Source: an uncultured Candidatus Melainabacteria bacterium
Lineage (GTDB): Bacteria; Cyanobacteriota; Vampirovibrionia; Gastranaerophilales; Gastranaerophilaceae
Direction: 5' to 3'
NCBI GenBank assembly: GCA_934717855.1
Contig: CAKUZI010000006.1
Span: 62,001-126,000 of the forward strand
Length of the DNA: 64,000 bases
Positions 34,224-41,933 of the stretch are shown here, piece after piece; within the stretch, counting starts at the first letter, position 1; each line of letters begins with the position of its first letter. The position numbers were made by a program, and so were the translations under genes. The notes beneath the pieces were generated by a model that had not been told where the DNA came from, did no database searches, and worked only from the letters and a program-made list of their open reading frames with translations.

Positions 34224-37200
34224 ATGATTAAGATAAAAGCCGATAAAAGAAAAGCAGTTGCTTCGGCATTAACATTTTGTTTCTTCTTACAACAATCATT
34301 CTGTTTGCAGGTGATGGCGACAACTATTTCTGGCGTAACCGGAAATAATGGCGTTTATGATATTACGCCTACCGCTAAAAATCCGGCAGGTAATATAGGT
34401 TTTAGAAAATATCAAAACTTTGATTTGAGTGAGGGTGATATTGCAAATCTCATTTTCCATCTTCAAGGTCAAGATTTAGACACTTTTGTAAACATGGTTG
34501 ATAACCAAATTAATATTCAAGGTATTGTTAATGCGGTTAACAAAAATGGTGAGTTTAATAACGGGCATGCCGTATTTATTTCGCCAAATGGTATGGTTGT
34601 AGGTTCAAGCGGTGTTTTAAATGTAGGTTCTTTATCTATTTTGACTCCAGACAGTAATAGTTATGAAAAATATAAAAGTGATTTGAGAAATCCAAGCTTG
34701 ATTGCAAATTACAAATCCAAATTGGGCGAGGGAACAGGTTCCGTAAAAATTGACGGTAAAGTTTTAGCTCGTAATTTTGTTGATATAAACGCTGCGGATG
34801 TAAATGTAGGGCAAAATGCACTTGTTATGGCCGGCGTAAAAGATGCTACAAAAATTCTTTCAAATAGACAAGCAGAAGCGTTGTTTAATAAACTTGTAAA
34901 CACTGATAACATGAGTGCAAATGCTTTTGCAAATGATAATGGAAGTATTTCAATCAGAACATATGGAGCAAATGGTGGTACTGAGATTGCCGGAACAATG
35001 AAAAACTTTGGAACTGGAAGTACAGAAATTACCAACCTAGGTTCTAAAGGTATCAAAGTTTCTGGTAAATCATTGAATTCAAACGGCGATACATTGCTTG
35101 TTAATAGTAATGGCGAAGTTAATGTATCAGGTACGGTTGCAAATAAAGGTGGAAAATTACTTGTTGATAACACAGGTTCAGGCGTTTTGATTGCTTCAAC
35201 CGGATTGTTGAACAACCAAGGTGGAGATCTTATTGTTACAAATACAGGTGACAATGGTGTCAATATTGCAAATGGTGGTTTGGTTAAAAACTCTACTCAC
35301 AGTGCAAATATCACAAACACAGGTAAAAACGGAATTAATGTAAAAGGACACGTTAACGCTAACGGAATTAACATAAACAACAAAAATTCAAATGTTGTAC
35401 TTGGGGATTACACCGGAAACAACAATTTGAATTCTACAGGCGATGTAAATATTCAAATTCAAAACGGAAATTTATATAACTTCGGTACAAAAGAAACATT
35501 GATTAAGGCTTCAAAAAACCTAAACATTGATGTTAAAAATGGCGCAGTAGGCAAAGAAGTTGGGCCTTGTGCAGATGGCGTTTGTACAGGAATTGGACCA
35601 AACGGCAGAGATTTAACAAAATCTGTTAACGTAAATGTTGATGGTAACATTAAAGCAATAAGCACAAAGGGAACAAATGAGTCATTAGTTAATATGGCAA
35701 GTTTGAATAACAATATGAGAGTTGACCAAATTAAGGCTGATGGCAGAGTTATTCTATTGGCTGACAGTTCAGTTAAGGGTTCAAAATCTTATGACATTTT
35801 GAATGCTTCTACAAACTCTCAAAATCCTAATGTTGAGGGAACCGGAATTTCGATTATTTCAAGCGGAAATGTTGGTTCAAAAGACAAAGCATTAACATTC
35901 AGACAAAATGGAGTTGAACATATTTTCTATGGTGATGATGCAAGAAATCCTCACGTAGTAACAGATGTGAATAAGCCAAAACAAGGCGTTGATATTTTAG
36001 CAATTAAAGATATTAACGTAAAAGGTATGGATAAAGCAGACGGAACTAAACTTGATACTAATGCTTGCGCGATTATTTCAAGAACAGGTAACGTAAATGC
36101 AGAATTTTCCGGAGATGTATATATTGGAGAAACAACTGCGAAAAATGTAAAAATCACAACTCGCGGAAAAAATATGTATATTGAACATCTCGGAGAAGTT
36201 CCAACTTATCCTCAAGATTATTATGGGCCAAACGGTGTTAAGCTTGAAAAAGCAAAACTTACTGCTCTAGACTTAGGAAGCTACAAAGATCCAAATGAAG
36301 CTCCGGGTTATGAACACGCTGCAGATTCAACAATTGTAGTTAAAAATGGTAAATTCTATGGAAAAGGCGAAGGCAGACCGAGTGGTGAACAAGATTTAAC
36401 AATGGTCGCAGATAATGCTTATGCAGGCGGATATTACTTTAATATGGGTAAACACAGACCTGATGGCAAGTCTACTTTGACAAATGATAATACAACAAAT
36501 CCTTTGCAAAATGGAACAGATTCTACAAAACCGGTTTCTATTAGAACAAAAGCAGTTAGACCGGATGATGTTACTGCAATAGGTCAAGATCCTAAAGATA
36601 GAAACTATTATTATGGTGGAAGTTCTCAAGGAGATGATCCTGATTATGATGGAGTTAAAGACCCTAATAAAAAAGGAACAGAGGAAGATGATGATAACCT
36701 TGTAGTTCCAAAGGATGATGAACCTGATTATCCGCTAGATACTGATACTGATACAGATACTGATACCGATGTTGACACCGATACTGACACGGATACAGAC
36801 ATTGATACAGATAATGATACCGACACGGATATCGATACAGACACAGATACGGACATTGATACGGATACTGACACCGATACGGATATCGACACAGACACTG
36901 ATACTGATGTTGATACAGATACTGATACCGATACCGACGTAGATACAGATAACGACACAGATACTGATACGGATATTGATACAGACACTGACACGGACAC
37001 AGATACTGATATTGACACCGATAACGATACCGATACAGATATTGATACGGATACAGATACTGACGTTGACACGGATACAGATACCGATACGGATATTGAT
37101 ACAGACACTGATACTGATGTAGATAATGATACGGATTCGGATACAGATACTGATGTAGATTCAGATAGCGATATGGATAGTGATTCAGACACGGATACTG

Positions 37201-37724
37201 ATACAGATTCAGATAGCGATATGGACAGTGACTCAGACACTGATACTGATACTGATACAGACAGCGATATTGATAGTGACTCAGACAGCGATACAGATAC
37301 CGATGATGATTCGGAAACAAGAGCTGATTATAAAGACACTTATAAACAACGTGTTGTTGAATATAACGTGAACTCAATTGATAAACGTCACTACATGAGG
37401 TTCCCTGCTCAAGATAACAGAAATCCTGTTCAACTAGCAGAAAATACTCAAATTGATTCATTAATAGATATTTCAAGAGGTGGTATCGCGGTAACTCACC
37501 ATAATGATTTGAAAGTTGGCGATATTGTCCCGGTAAATATTTCTTACGGCAATTTGAATATAAATGCGGATGTCAAGATTGTCTCAGCAACAGATAGACG
37601 TGCAGGGGCTGAATTTACAAACCTTGATCAAATGACAGCAAATAAACTTCTTTATATGAATTTGTTGTTAGAAGAACAAGCTGCAATGCGAAATCAAACA
37701 AATGACTTGTCTTATGTAAAATAG
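34224..37724 (+). CDS. FHA/LktA-like adhesin with Thr-Asp repeat and C-terminal PilZ domain
   Basis: 1166 residues. Signal-peptide-like N-terminus (about 1-33). A TPS/haemagglutination-activity domain (about 35-150, with NGHAVFISPNGMVVGSSG) is the part recognised by TpsB-type transporters. A beta-helix-like repeat region (about 150-560) and a less repetitive part follow. Then comes a run of 191 mostly Asp-Thr, Asp-Val, Asp-Ile, Asp-Ser dipeptides (839-1029), likely Ca-binding and stiff. Last is a PilZ domain: R1055-x3-R1059 and D1082-x-S-x2-G1087 are the c-di-GMP-binding motifs. PilZ receptors normally work in the cytoplasm, so the fusion to an exported adhesin is unexpected. A strong AAAGGAAA site precedes the ATG; no TpsB gene is adjacent. 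A terminator follows. Confidence 0.85.
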   Translation: MIKIKADKRKAVASALTFCFFLQQSFCLQVMATTISGVTGNNGVYDITPTAKNPAGNIGFRKYQNFDLSEGDIANLIFHLQGQDLDTFVNMVDNQINIQGIVNAVNKNGEFNNGHAVFISPNGMVVGSSGVLNVGSLSILTPDSNSYEKYKSDLRNPSLIANYKSKLGEGTGSVKIDGKVLARNFVDINAADVNVGQNALVMAGVKDATKILSNRQAEALFNKLVNTDNMSANAFANDNGSISIRTYGANGGTEIAGTMKNFGTGSTEITNLGSKGIKVSGKSLNSNGDTLLVNSNGEVNVSGTVANKGGKLLVDNTGSGVLIASTGLLNNQGGDLIVTNTGDNGVNIANGGLVKNSTHSANITNTGKNGINVKGHVNANGININNKNSNVVLGDYTGNNNLNSTGDVNIQIQNGNLYNFGTKETLIKASKNLNIDVKNGAVGKEVGPCADGVCTGIGPNGRDLTKSVNVNVDGNIKAISTKGTNESLVNMASLNNNMRVDQIKADGRVILLADSSVKGSKSYDILNASTNSQNPNVEGTGISIISSGNVGSKDKALTFRQNGVEHIFYGDDARNPHVVTDVNKPKQGVDILAIKDINVKGMDKADGTKLDTNACAIISRTGNVNAEFSGDVYIGETTAKNVKITTRGKNMYIEHLGEVPTYPQDYYGPNGVKLEKAKLTALDLGSYKDPNEAPGYEHAADSTIVVKNGKFYGKGEGRPSGEQDLTMVADNAYAGGYYFNMGKHRPDGKSTLTNDNTTNPLQNGTDSTKPVSIRTKAVRPDDVTAIGQDPKDRNYYYGGSSQGDDPDYDGVKDPNKKGTEEDDDNLVVPKDDEPDYPLDTDTDTDTDTDVDTDTDTDTDIDTDNDTDTDIDTDTDTDIDTDTDTDTDIDTDTDTDVDTDTDTDTDVDTDNDTDTDTDIDTDTDTDTDTDIDTDNDTDTDIDTDTDTDVDTDTDTDTDIDTDTDTDVDNDTDSDTDTDVDSDSDMDSDSDTDTDTDSDSDMDSDSDTDTDTDTDSDIDSDSDSDTDTDDDSETRADYKDTYKQRVVEYNVNSIDKRHYMRFPAQDNRNPVQLAENTQIDSLIDISRGGIAVTHHNDLKVGDIVPVNISYGNLNINADVKIVSATDRRAGAEFTNLDQMTANKLLYMNLLLEEQAAMRNQTNDLSYVK
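36738..37310 (+). repeat. Asp-Thr dipeptide-coding microsatellite
   Basis: 573 bp of 6-bp-based repeats (GAY-ACN with GAY-ATT, GAY-GTN, later GAY-AGY/TCN variants), all in frame. It encodes an acidic DT/DV/DI/DS ladder. The unit varies at third positions, which indicates purifying selection on the protein rather than recent slippage. Its reverse strand shows long open frames, which are artefacts. Confidence 0.95.
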
Positions 37725-37743
37725 GTCAATATATATTTAAACT

Positions 37744-37780
37744 AAAACATCGCGGGTGATTTTTAAATCCGCGATGTTTT
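37744..37780. terminator. Bidirectional terminator between the adhesin and the convergent gene
   Basis: A perfect 12-bp stem, AAAACATCGCGG (37744-37755) with CCGCGATGTTTT (37769-37780), flanked by A's and T's on both sides, so it can end transcription from either direction. It overlaps the stop codon of the minus-strand gene. Confidence 0.85.
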
Positions 37781-39638
37781 ATACGTAAGATGCGTGGCGC
37801 ATTGTTGCAATTCTTGATTTTCTAATTCTTCTCATTTTAGGATCAGCATCTAAATTCCATTGAGGTGCAGAACCGCTTGTTCCTTGAGCGTTTCCTGTGT
37901 TTTGAGCATTAAATAATGCTGCTGTTGACATTATGCCTTGTGAGAATTTTTGGAAATCGAATTTTTGTGTTGATCTTTTAGCTTTTGTTGCAGCGTTTGC
38001 AAATGAAGAATTTGTTGTTTTTCTAGCATTTTTTATTGAAGCATTAAGAGATTTCGCAGTTCCTTTATCTCCAGCTTTTTTTAAGTTATCAATAGAAACT
38101 TCGCTTCCTGTTGTTTTATCAATAATTTTACCGCCTTTAACTTCGAATTTGCCATCAAGTCCAGCTTTTTCAAGTTGTGATTTTAAATTTGTATTATATT
38201 TTTTAGTTACGTTGTTTTTTGCTTTATCAACAATAGACTGTCCGTCAGTTCCTTTAGTAGTCATTTGTTCTTTATACTGTTGAGCTTGCTTTTTAGACCA
38301 ATTTCCAGTGATATTAGCATCTTTTTTGCCAAATTCTGTAGCTTGTAAATCTTTGCTAAGATTTTTTCTAAAGTCTTTTTCTTGTTTTTTAGTCATACCA
38401 CTAAGCTCGCCGTTCTTTTTCATTTCTTTAACTTGTTCTTTTGCGACTTGATTTGCGGTAGCTTTTTTAGTAGCTTCTTGAGCTCTTTGGTCGATGTCTT
38501 CGAATGTGTCTTTCAAGTTCTTGGTTGATTTAGTTGCTGCTGCACCTGTTTGTATTGCAGCAGCTGCGCTTGTCATTGCTCCCATTAGGTTGCCTTCTGC
38601 TGCGTATGCTGCTGTTTTAGTAATGTTTGCAGCAGCTTGTCCGTATTGACCGACCATTTCTGCAACAGTACCAATTTTTGACATTACAGTTCCGGTCGCA
38701 ATCATTGCAGAACCAATAGCGGCAGTAACTGGGTTAAGGCTAGAAGCAAGAGCTTGTCCGGCTGTTACTAAGCCTTGTCCTGTAAGATCCAGCACTTTCC
38801 CGGCTTGTTCTGTAATTGCGCTGAGCTGTTCTATTTTTGTCGCAGTTTTTATAGCTCCGCTTGTTTGTGTTTGGTTTTGTTTAATTGCTTTTGTGTTTTG
38901 TTTGTTTATTTTTATAAAATTTGCATTTGTTCTATTCATTCTTGAAAGAGTTCTTGAAGAACTTCTTCTTAATGAATAGATTTGAGTTCCGTTGCTTTGA
39001 ACAAGGTTTGTTTTTGACCCGATTATTGATTGAAGTTGTTTTATTCTATCTTGGTTCGGATTTGTTGATTGACCTCCTTGAGTGCCATTTCCGGCATTTA
39101 GAGTAAAACTTGAAGAACCTAACAAACCGTCTAATTCATTTTGTGCATTATTAATTTCTAATTGAGCTTCTTCTGAAGCTTGAATTAGTTTTTCAAGTTT
39201 TGCGTTATCTTTTATAATAGCTTGTTGTTGTTGTTGTAATTGTGATTGGAATTTCTTTTCGTCTTTTTGTGCGTTTTTTCTTAATTTTTTCCCTTCTGCT
39301 GAGAAGTTTTTAACTGCTTTAGTATTAGTTTCAGTTTCTTGAGTACCTTTTTTAGCTTGACTACTTAGAGATTTAACGCTGTTATTATTGATACTTTCTT
39401 CTTTTTTTTCTTCTGTTTGTTTTGGTTGTGATTTAAAATCTGTTATGCTTCTGTTTGTGTTTAAAGTAGTAAGTTGTGTCGTAGTAGTAGATTGTGCTTT
39501 AACTTGTGGAGCATTAAAAATAGAGCCTGTCATTTTCATATATTCAGGCTTGCTTGATTGAGCACCTTTGCTTTTTTGCAAAAGTGAAAGCTTGCTCAAA
39601 TCAATGTTTTTTAAGTTGTTTACGTTTGAAACGCCCAT
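37779..39638 (-). CDS. Unknown 619-residue coiled-coil protein with hydrophobic Gly/Ala segment
   Basis: Not recognised. Residues 1-95 are polar and Lys/Ser/Thr/Gln-rich, without signal peptide. A Gln-rich coiled coil (about 115-175) is followed by a Ser/Thr/Asn stretch. A hydrophobic Gly/Ala segment (about 275-365, with GLVTAGQALASSLNPVTA and IGSAMIATGTVMSKIG) could insert in a membrane. A long Lys-rich helical region ends in basic residues. Coiled coils around a helical hydrophobic hairpin recall type III translocators (IpaB/YopB-like), but there is no sequence match that I can claim. Single gene, flanked by repeats. Confidence 0.75.
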   Translation of the reverse strand: MGVSNVNNLKNIDLSKLSLLQKSKGAQSSKPEYMKMTGSIFNAPQVKAQSTTTTQLTTLNTNRSITDFKSQPKQTEEKKEESINNNSVKSLSSQAKKGTQETETNTKAVKNFSAEGKKLRKNAQKDEKKFQSQLQQQQQAIIKDNAKLEKLIQASEEAQLEINNAQNELDGLLGSSSFTLNAGNGTQGGQSTNPNQDRIKQLQSIIGSKTNLVQSNGTQIYSLRRSSSRTLSRMNRTNANFIKINKQNTKAIKQNQTQTSGAIKTATKIEQLSAITEQAGKVLDLTGQGLVTAGQALASSLNPVTAAIGSAMIATGTVMSKIGTVAEMVGQYGQAAANITKTAAYAAEGNLMGAMTSAAAAIQTGAAATKSTKNLKDTFEDIDQRAQEATKKATANQVAKEQVKEMKKNGELSGMTKKQEKDFRKNLSKDLQATEFGKKDANITGNWSKKQAQQYKEQMTTKGTDGQSIVDKAKNNVTKKYNTNLKSQLEKAGLDGKFEVKGGKIIDKTTGSEVSIDNLKKAGDKGTAKSLNASIKNARKTTNSSFANAATKAKRSTQKFDFQKFSQGIMSTAALFNAQNTGNAQGTSGSAPQWNLDADPKMRRIRKSRIATMRHASYV

Positions 39639-39947
39639 AGTTAGCTCTCTTTTTTTACTCTCTTAAATATATAAAAACATTCCAAACACGCTGATTTCAG
39701 CATGTTTGCATGTTGTTACAAATGTTAATATTTTAGTGAGTAGTGAATAGTGAGTGGTGAGTAGTCTTTTTCAAAATAAGCTACTAAAATATTCTGGGAT
39801 TAAACTCGTAATATAAAATTTTTTGTTTCATAAATGGACTATTCACTATTCACTACTCACAATTCACCAAATTCATTTGCCATTTTTTTCTGTTCATGTT
39901 ACGATTGTCTTGTATTTTAGTTAGTTAAAAGAGGGAGATATAAACTT
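39639..39947. repeat. Heptamer inverted-repeat element before fabI
   Basis: Four units TGAGTAG, TGAATAG, TGAGTGG, TGAGTAG (39737-39764) face four units CTATTCA, CTATTCA, CTACTCA, CAATTCA (39839-39866), forming an element of about 130 bp with inverted heptamer ends. No gene. The fabI site AGAGGGAG lies at the end. Confidence 0.75.
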
Positions 39948-40760
39948 ATGAAACTAATGGAAGGTAAAAAGGGTGTAATTTTCGGAGTTTCTAACACTCA
40001 CGGAATTGCTTACGCTATTGCAAAACAACTTCACGATGCAGGTGCTGATATTGCATTTACTTATGCTGGTGAAGCTATGGAAAAACGTGTTAGACCTATC
40101 GCAGAAGATATGGGTGCTAAAATTATTATGAGTTGTGACGTAACAAAAGATGACGAAGTTGCAGCTGTATTTAAAGAATGTGAAAGAGTTTACGGGAAAT
40201 TAGATTTTGTAGTTCATGCTGTTGCATTTGCTGCTAAAGAAGATTTGCAAGGTAGATTTATCGACACATCTCGTGCAGGTTGGGATTTAGCTCTTGGCGT
40301 AAGTGCTTATTCTTTAGTTTCTTTGTGTCACCACGCTGAACCTATTATGAATGAGGGTGGTTCAATCTTCGCTCTTACATACTTGGGGTCTGAATACGTT
40401 GTTGCAAACTATAACGTAATGGGTGTTGCAAAAGCAGCTCTTGAATCTTCAATGAGATACTTGGCAGCAGACCTTGGTAAAAAAGGTGTTAGAGTTAACT
40501 GTATTTCTGCAGGTGCTGTTAAAACACTTGCTGCTAAAGGTATTTCAGGTTTTGATAAAATGCTTAAAGCAGCTATTGCAAAAGCTCCTCTTGGCAGAAA
40601 CGTTGCATTGGAAGATGTTGGTAAAGCTGGTTTGTATTTAGCATCTGATTTGTCAACAGGTACAACCGGTCAAATCTTGTATGTAGATTGTGGATGCCAC
40701 GCTGTTTATGCATCATTAGATGAAATGGACATTATTGCAAACGCAGCTCCAAAAGCGTAA
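39948..40760 (+). CDS. fabI: Enoyl-ACP reductase FabI
   Basis: 270 residues. An SDR fold with the FabI-type start GKKGVIFGVSNTHGIAYAIA and the catalytic Y155-x6-K162 (spacing of FabI, not x3 as in other SDRs). NAD(P)H-dependent last step of each fatty-acid elongation round, in the cytoplasm; the target of triclosan. Normal length. Single gene with a strong terminator. Confidence 0.96.
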   Translation: MKLMEGKKGVIFGVSNTHGIAYAIAKQLHDAGADIAFTYAGEAMEKRVRPIAEDMGAKIIMSCDVTKDDEVAAVFKECERVYGKLDFVVHAVAFAAKEDLQGRFIDTSRAGWDLALGVSAYSLVSLCHHAEPIMNEGGSIFALTYLGSEYVVANYNVMGVAKAALESSMRYLAADLGKKGVRVNCISAGAVKTLAAKGISGFDKMLKAAIAKAPLGRNVALEDVGKAGLYLASDLSTGTTGQILYVDCGCHAVYASLDEMDIIANAAPKA

Positions 40761-40786
40761 GTATAAGCGAAAAATAAAAAGTTAAT

Positions 40787-40822
40787 AAAAACGGGACAAT
40801 TGTTATAATTGTTCCGTTTTTT
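40787..40822 (+). terminator. Terminator after fabI
   Basis: AAAACGGGACAAT pairs with ATTGTTCCGTTTT (one G-T pair) and ends in T's. Confidence 0.85.
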
Positions 40823-41211
40823 AGTAGCAAGAAAATGTAGGATATGTTAAACTGGCACTGTTATACATAAATTAGAGAGATAAGAATGAAAAATTTAAGT
40901 TTTGGATGTGCTTTTCGGGGGGGGATTCAAATTTAATAATTATTAATTTATTCATTTTCCGTGTGCGATGACATGTTTTTTAATTTCGTCAATATTTGTT
41001 ATCGCGGACTTTGTTCCACGACCTGCTTTAAAATAAATGCCTAAAGTTCTCTCTCCAAGGGAGAGAGCTAGAGAGAGGGGTTGGGTTTGATAAAAATTAA
41101 AAAACTATCACTATTACTTTCCCCCTCCTCGAAATCAAAGATTTCGGTCCTCCCTCAAGTGGAGGACATTGAGTAATAAGTATTTTTATACAAAAAATTA
41201 ACCCCTCTCCC

Positions 41212-41318
41212 GAATTCGTAATGCTCACATCCGTTCGCAAACGACTTCGACCTCTACCCCCGGAGAGGTGAAATCTTTCTAAAGTCCTCTCTTAAGTGGA
41301 GGACATGAAGTAATAAGC
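41212..41318. repeat. Dispersed intergenic repeat (CCCTCTCCCGAATTC family), copy 2
   Basis: Matches 20625-20741 in the same orientation, including the internal GCTCACATCCGTTCGC stretch. Confidence 0.8.
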
Positions 41319-41327
41319 TTTTTGTTA

Positions 41328-41415
41328 GTCATTCTGAGCGATTAGCGAAGAATCTCCAATTTGTGATTATTAAAAGATTCTTCTAACATAAAATAGTTGT
41401 TTTCTTTAGAATGAC
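41328..41415. repeat. MITE-like inverted-repeat element (GTCATTCTGAG family), copy 2
   Basis: Ends GTCATTCTGAG and TTTAGAATGAC are imperfect inverted repeats, and GAAGAATCT pairs with AGATTCTTC inside. Same first 28 bp as the copy at 20823. Confidence 0.8.
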
Positions 41416-41431
41416 TAAAGAGAAAATAATA

Positions 41432-41860
41432 TTAATCAAAAAGTGTGCCGTTTTTAAATTTGGTTAAAATATTTTTCAGTGCATGTTTGTTGTAATATTT
41501 TTTCTCTATAAGAGTGTAAGTTCGTTTATGTGTGTCAATAAGATATAGCGCCGGAAGTTTTTTGGGGTTGAAAAATTTAACAAGTTCGTCATTTTCTTCA
41601 ATACTCGTATTTATAATGCAAAAATTGTATTGTCCTTTGAAATCGTTATAAACCATTTCTACTAATGGCATAAGTTTTGAGAGTACAACAATATTTTTTG
41701 GTTCTGCAAAGATTAAAAGAAATGGAAGTTCTTGGTTTAAAGCTTCACTATACGCCATTCCCACATATGGCTTTTGTGCATATTCCCAAAAGTTTGTTGC
41801 GTTTGCTTGTGAAGTCAACATGAAAAAACTTAAAAATATAGTAAAAAATATCTTTTTCAT
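41432..41860 (-). CDS. Periplasmic thioredoxin-fold protein without CXXC
   Basis: 142 residues. A signal peptide (about 1-21, ending in a Ser-Gln-Ala-Asn-Ala type site) precedes a domain with the thioredoxin-fold layout, including a cis-Pro-like segment (KKLPALYLID, about 101-110). The CXXC redox pair is missing; only one Cys is visible. It therefore cannot be a normal oxidoreductase and may act in binding. Function unknown. Confidence 0.7.
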   Translation of the reverse strand: MKKIFFTIFLSFFMLTSQANATNFWEYAQKPYVGMAYSEALNQELPFLLIFAEPKNIVVLSKLMPLVEMVYNDFKGQYNFCIINTSIEENDELVKFFNPKKLPALYLIDTHKRTYTLIEKKYYNKHALKNILTKFKNGTLFD

Positions 41861-41933
41861 ATTTTACTTATACCATAATCTTTGTTTTTGTGCTATTTTC
41901 TATATATACGGAAAAATAAGAGGATTTTGATAT

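Larger units (their letters stand above)
40823..41431. repeat. Repeat-rich gap (609 nt)
   Basis: Contains an 8-base G run (40917-40924) inside a 16-codon frame (40886-40936), probably not a gene. It also holds the CCCCTCCTCG repeat (41124-41172, as at 3687-3735), the CCCTCTCCCGAATTC repeat (41212-41318, as at 20625-20741) and the MITE-like GTCATTCTGAG element (41328-41415). A GGGAGAGAG segment near 41049-41090 resembles 20761-20800. No gene seen. Confidence 0.7.

Noticed and set aside
36664..37476. Long open frames on the minus strand of the adhesin repeat
   Set aside because: They encode only Ser-Val or Tyr-Gln-Leu ladders created by the Asp-Thr repeat; no start signals.
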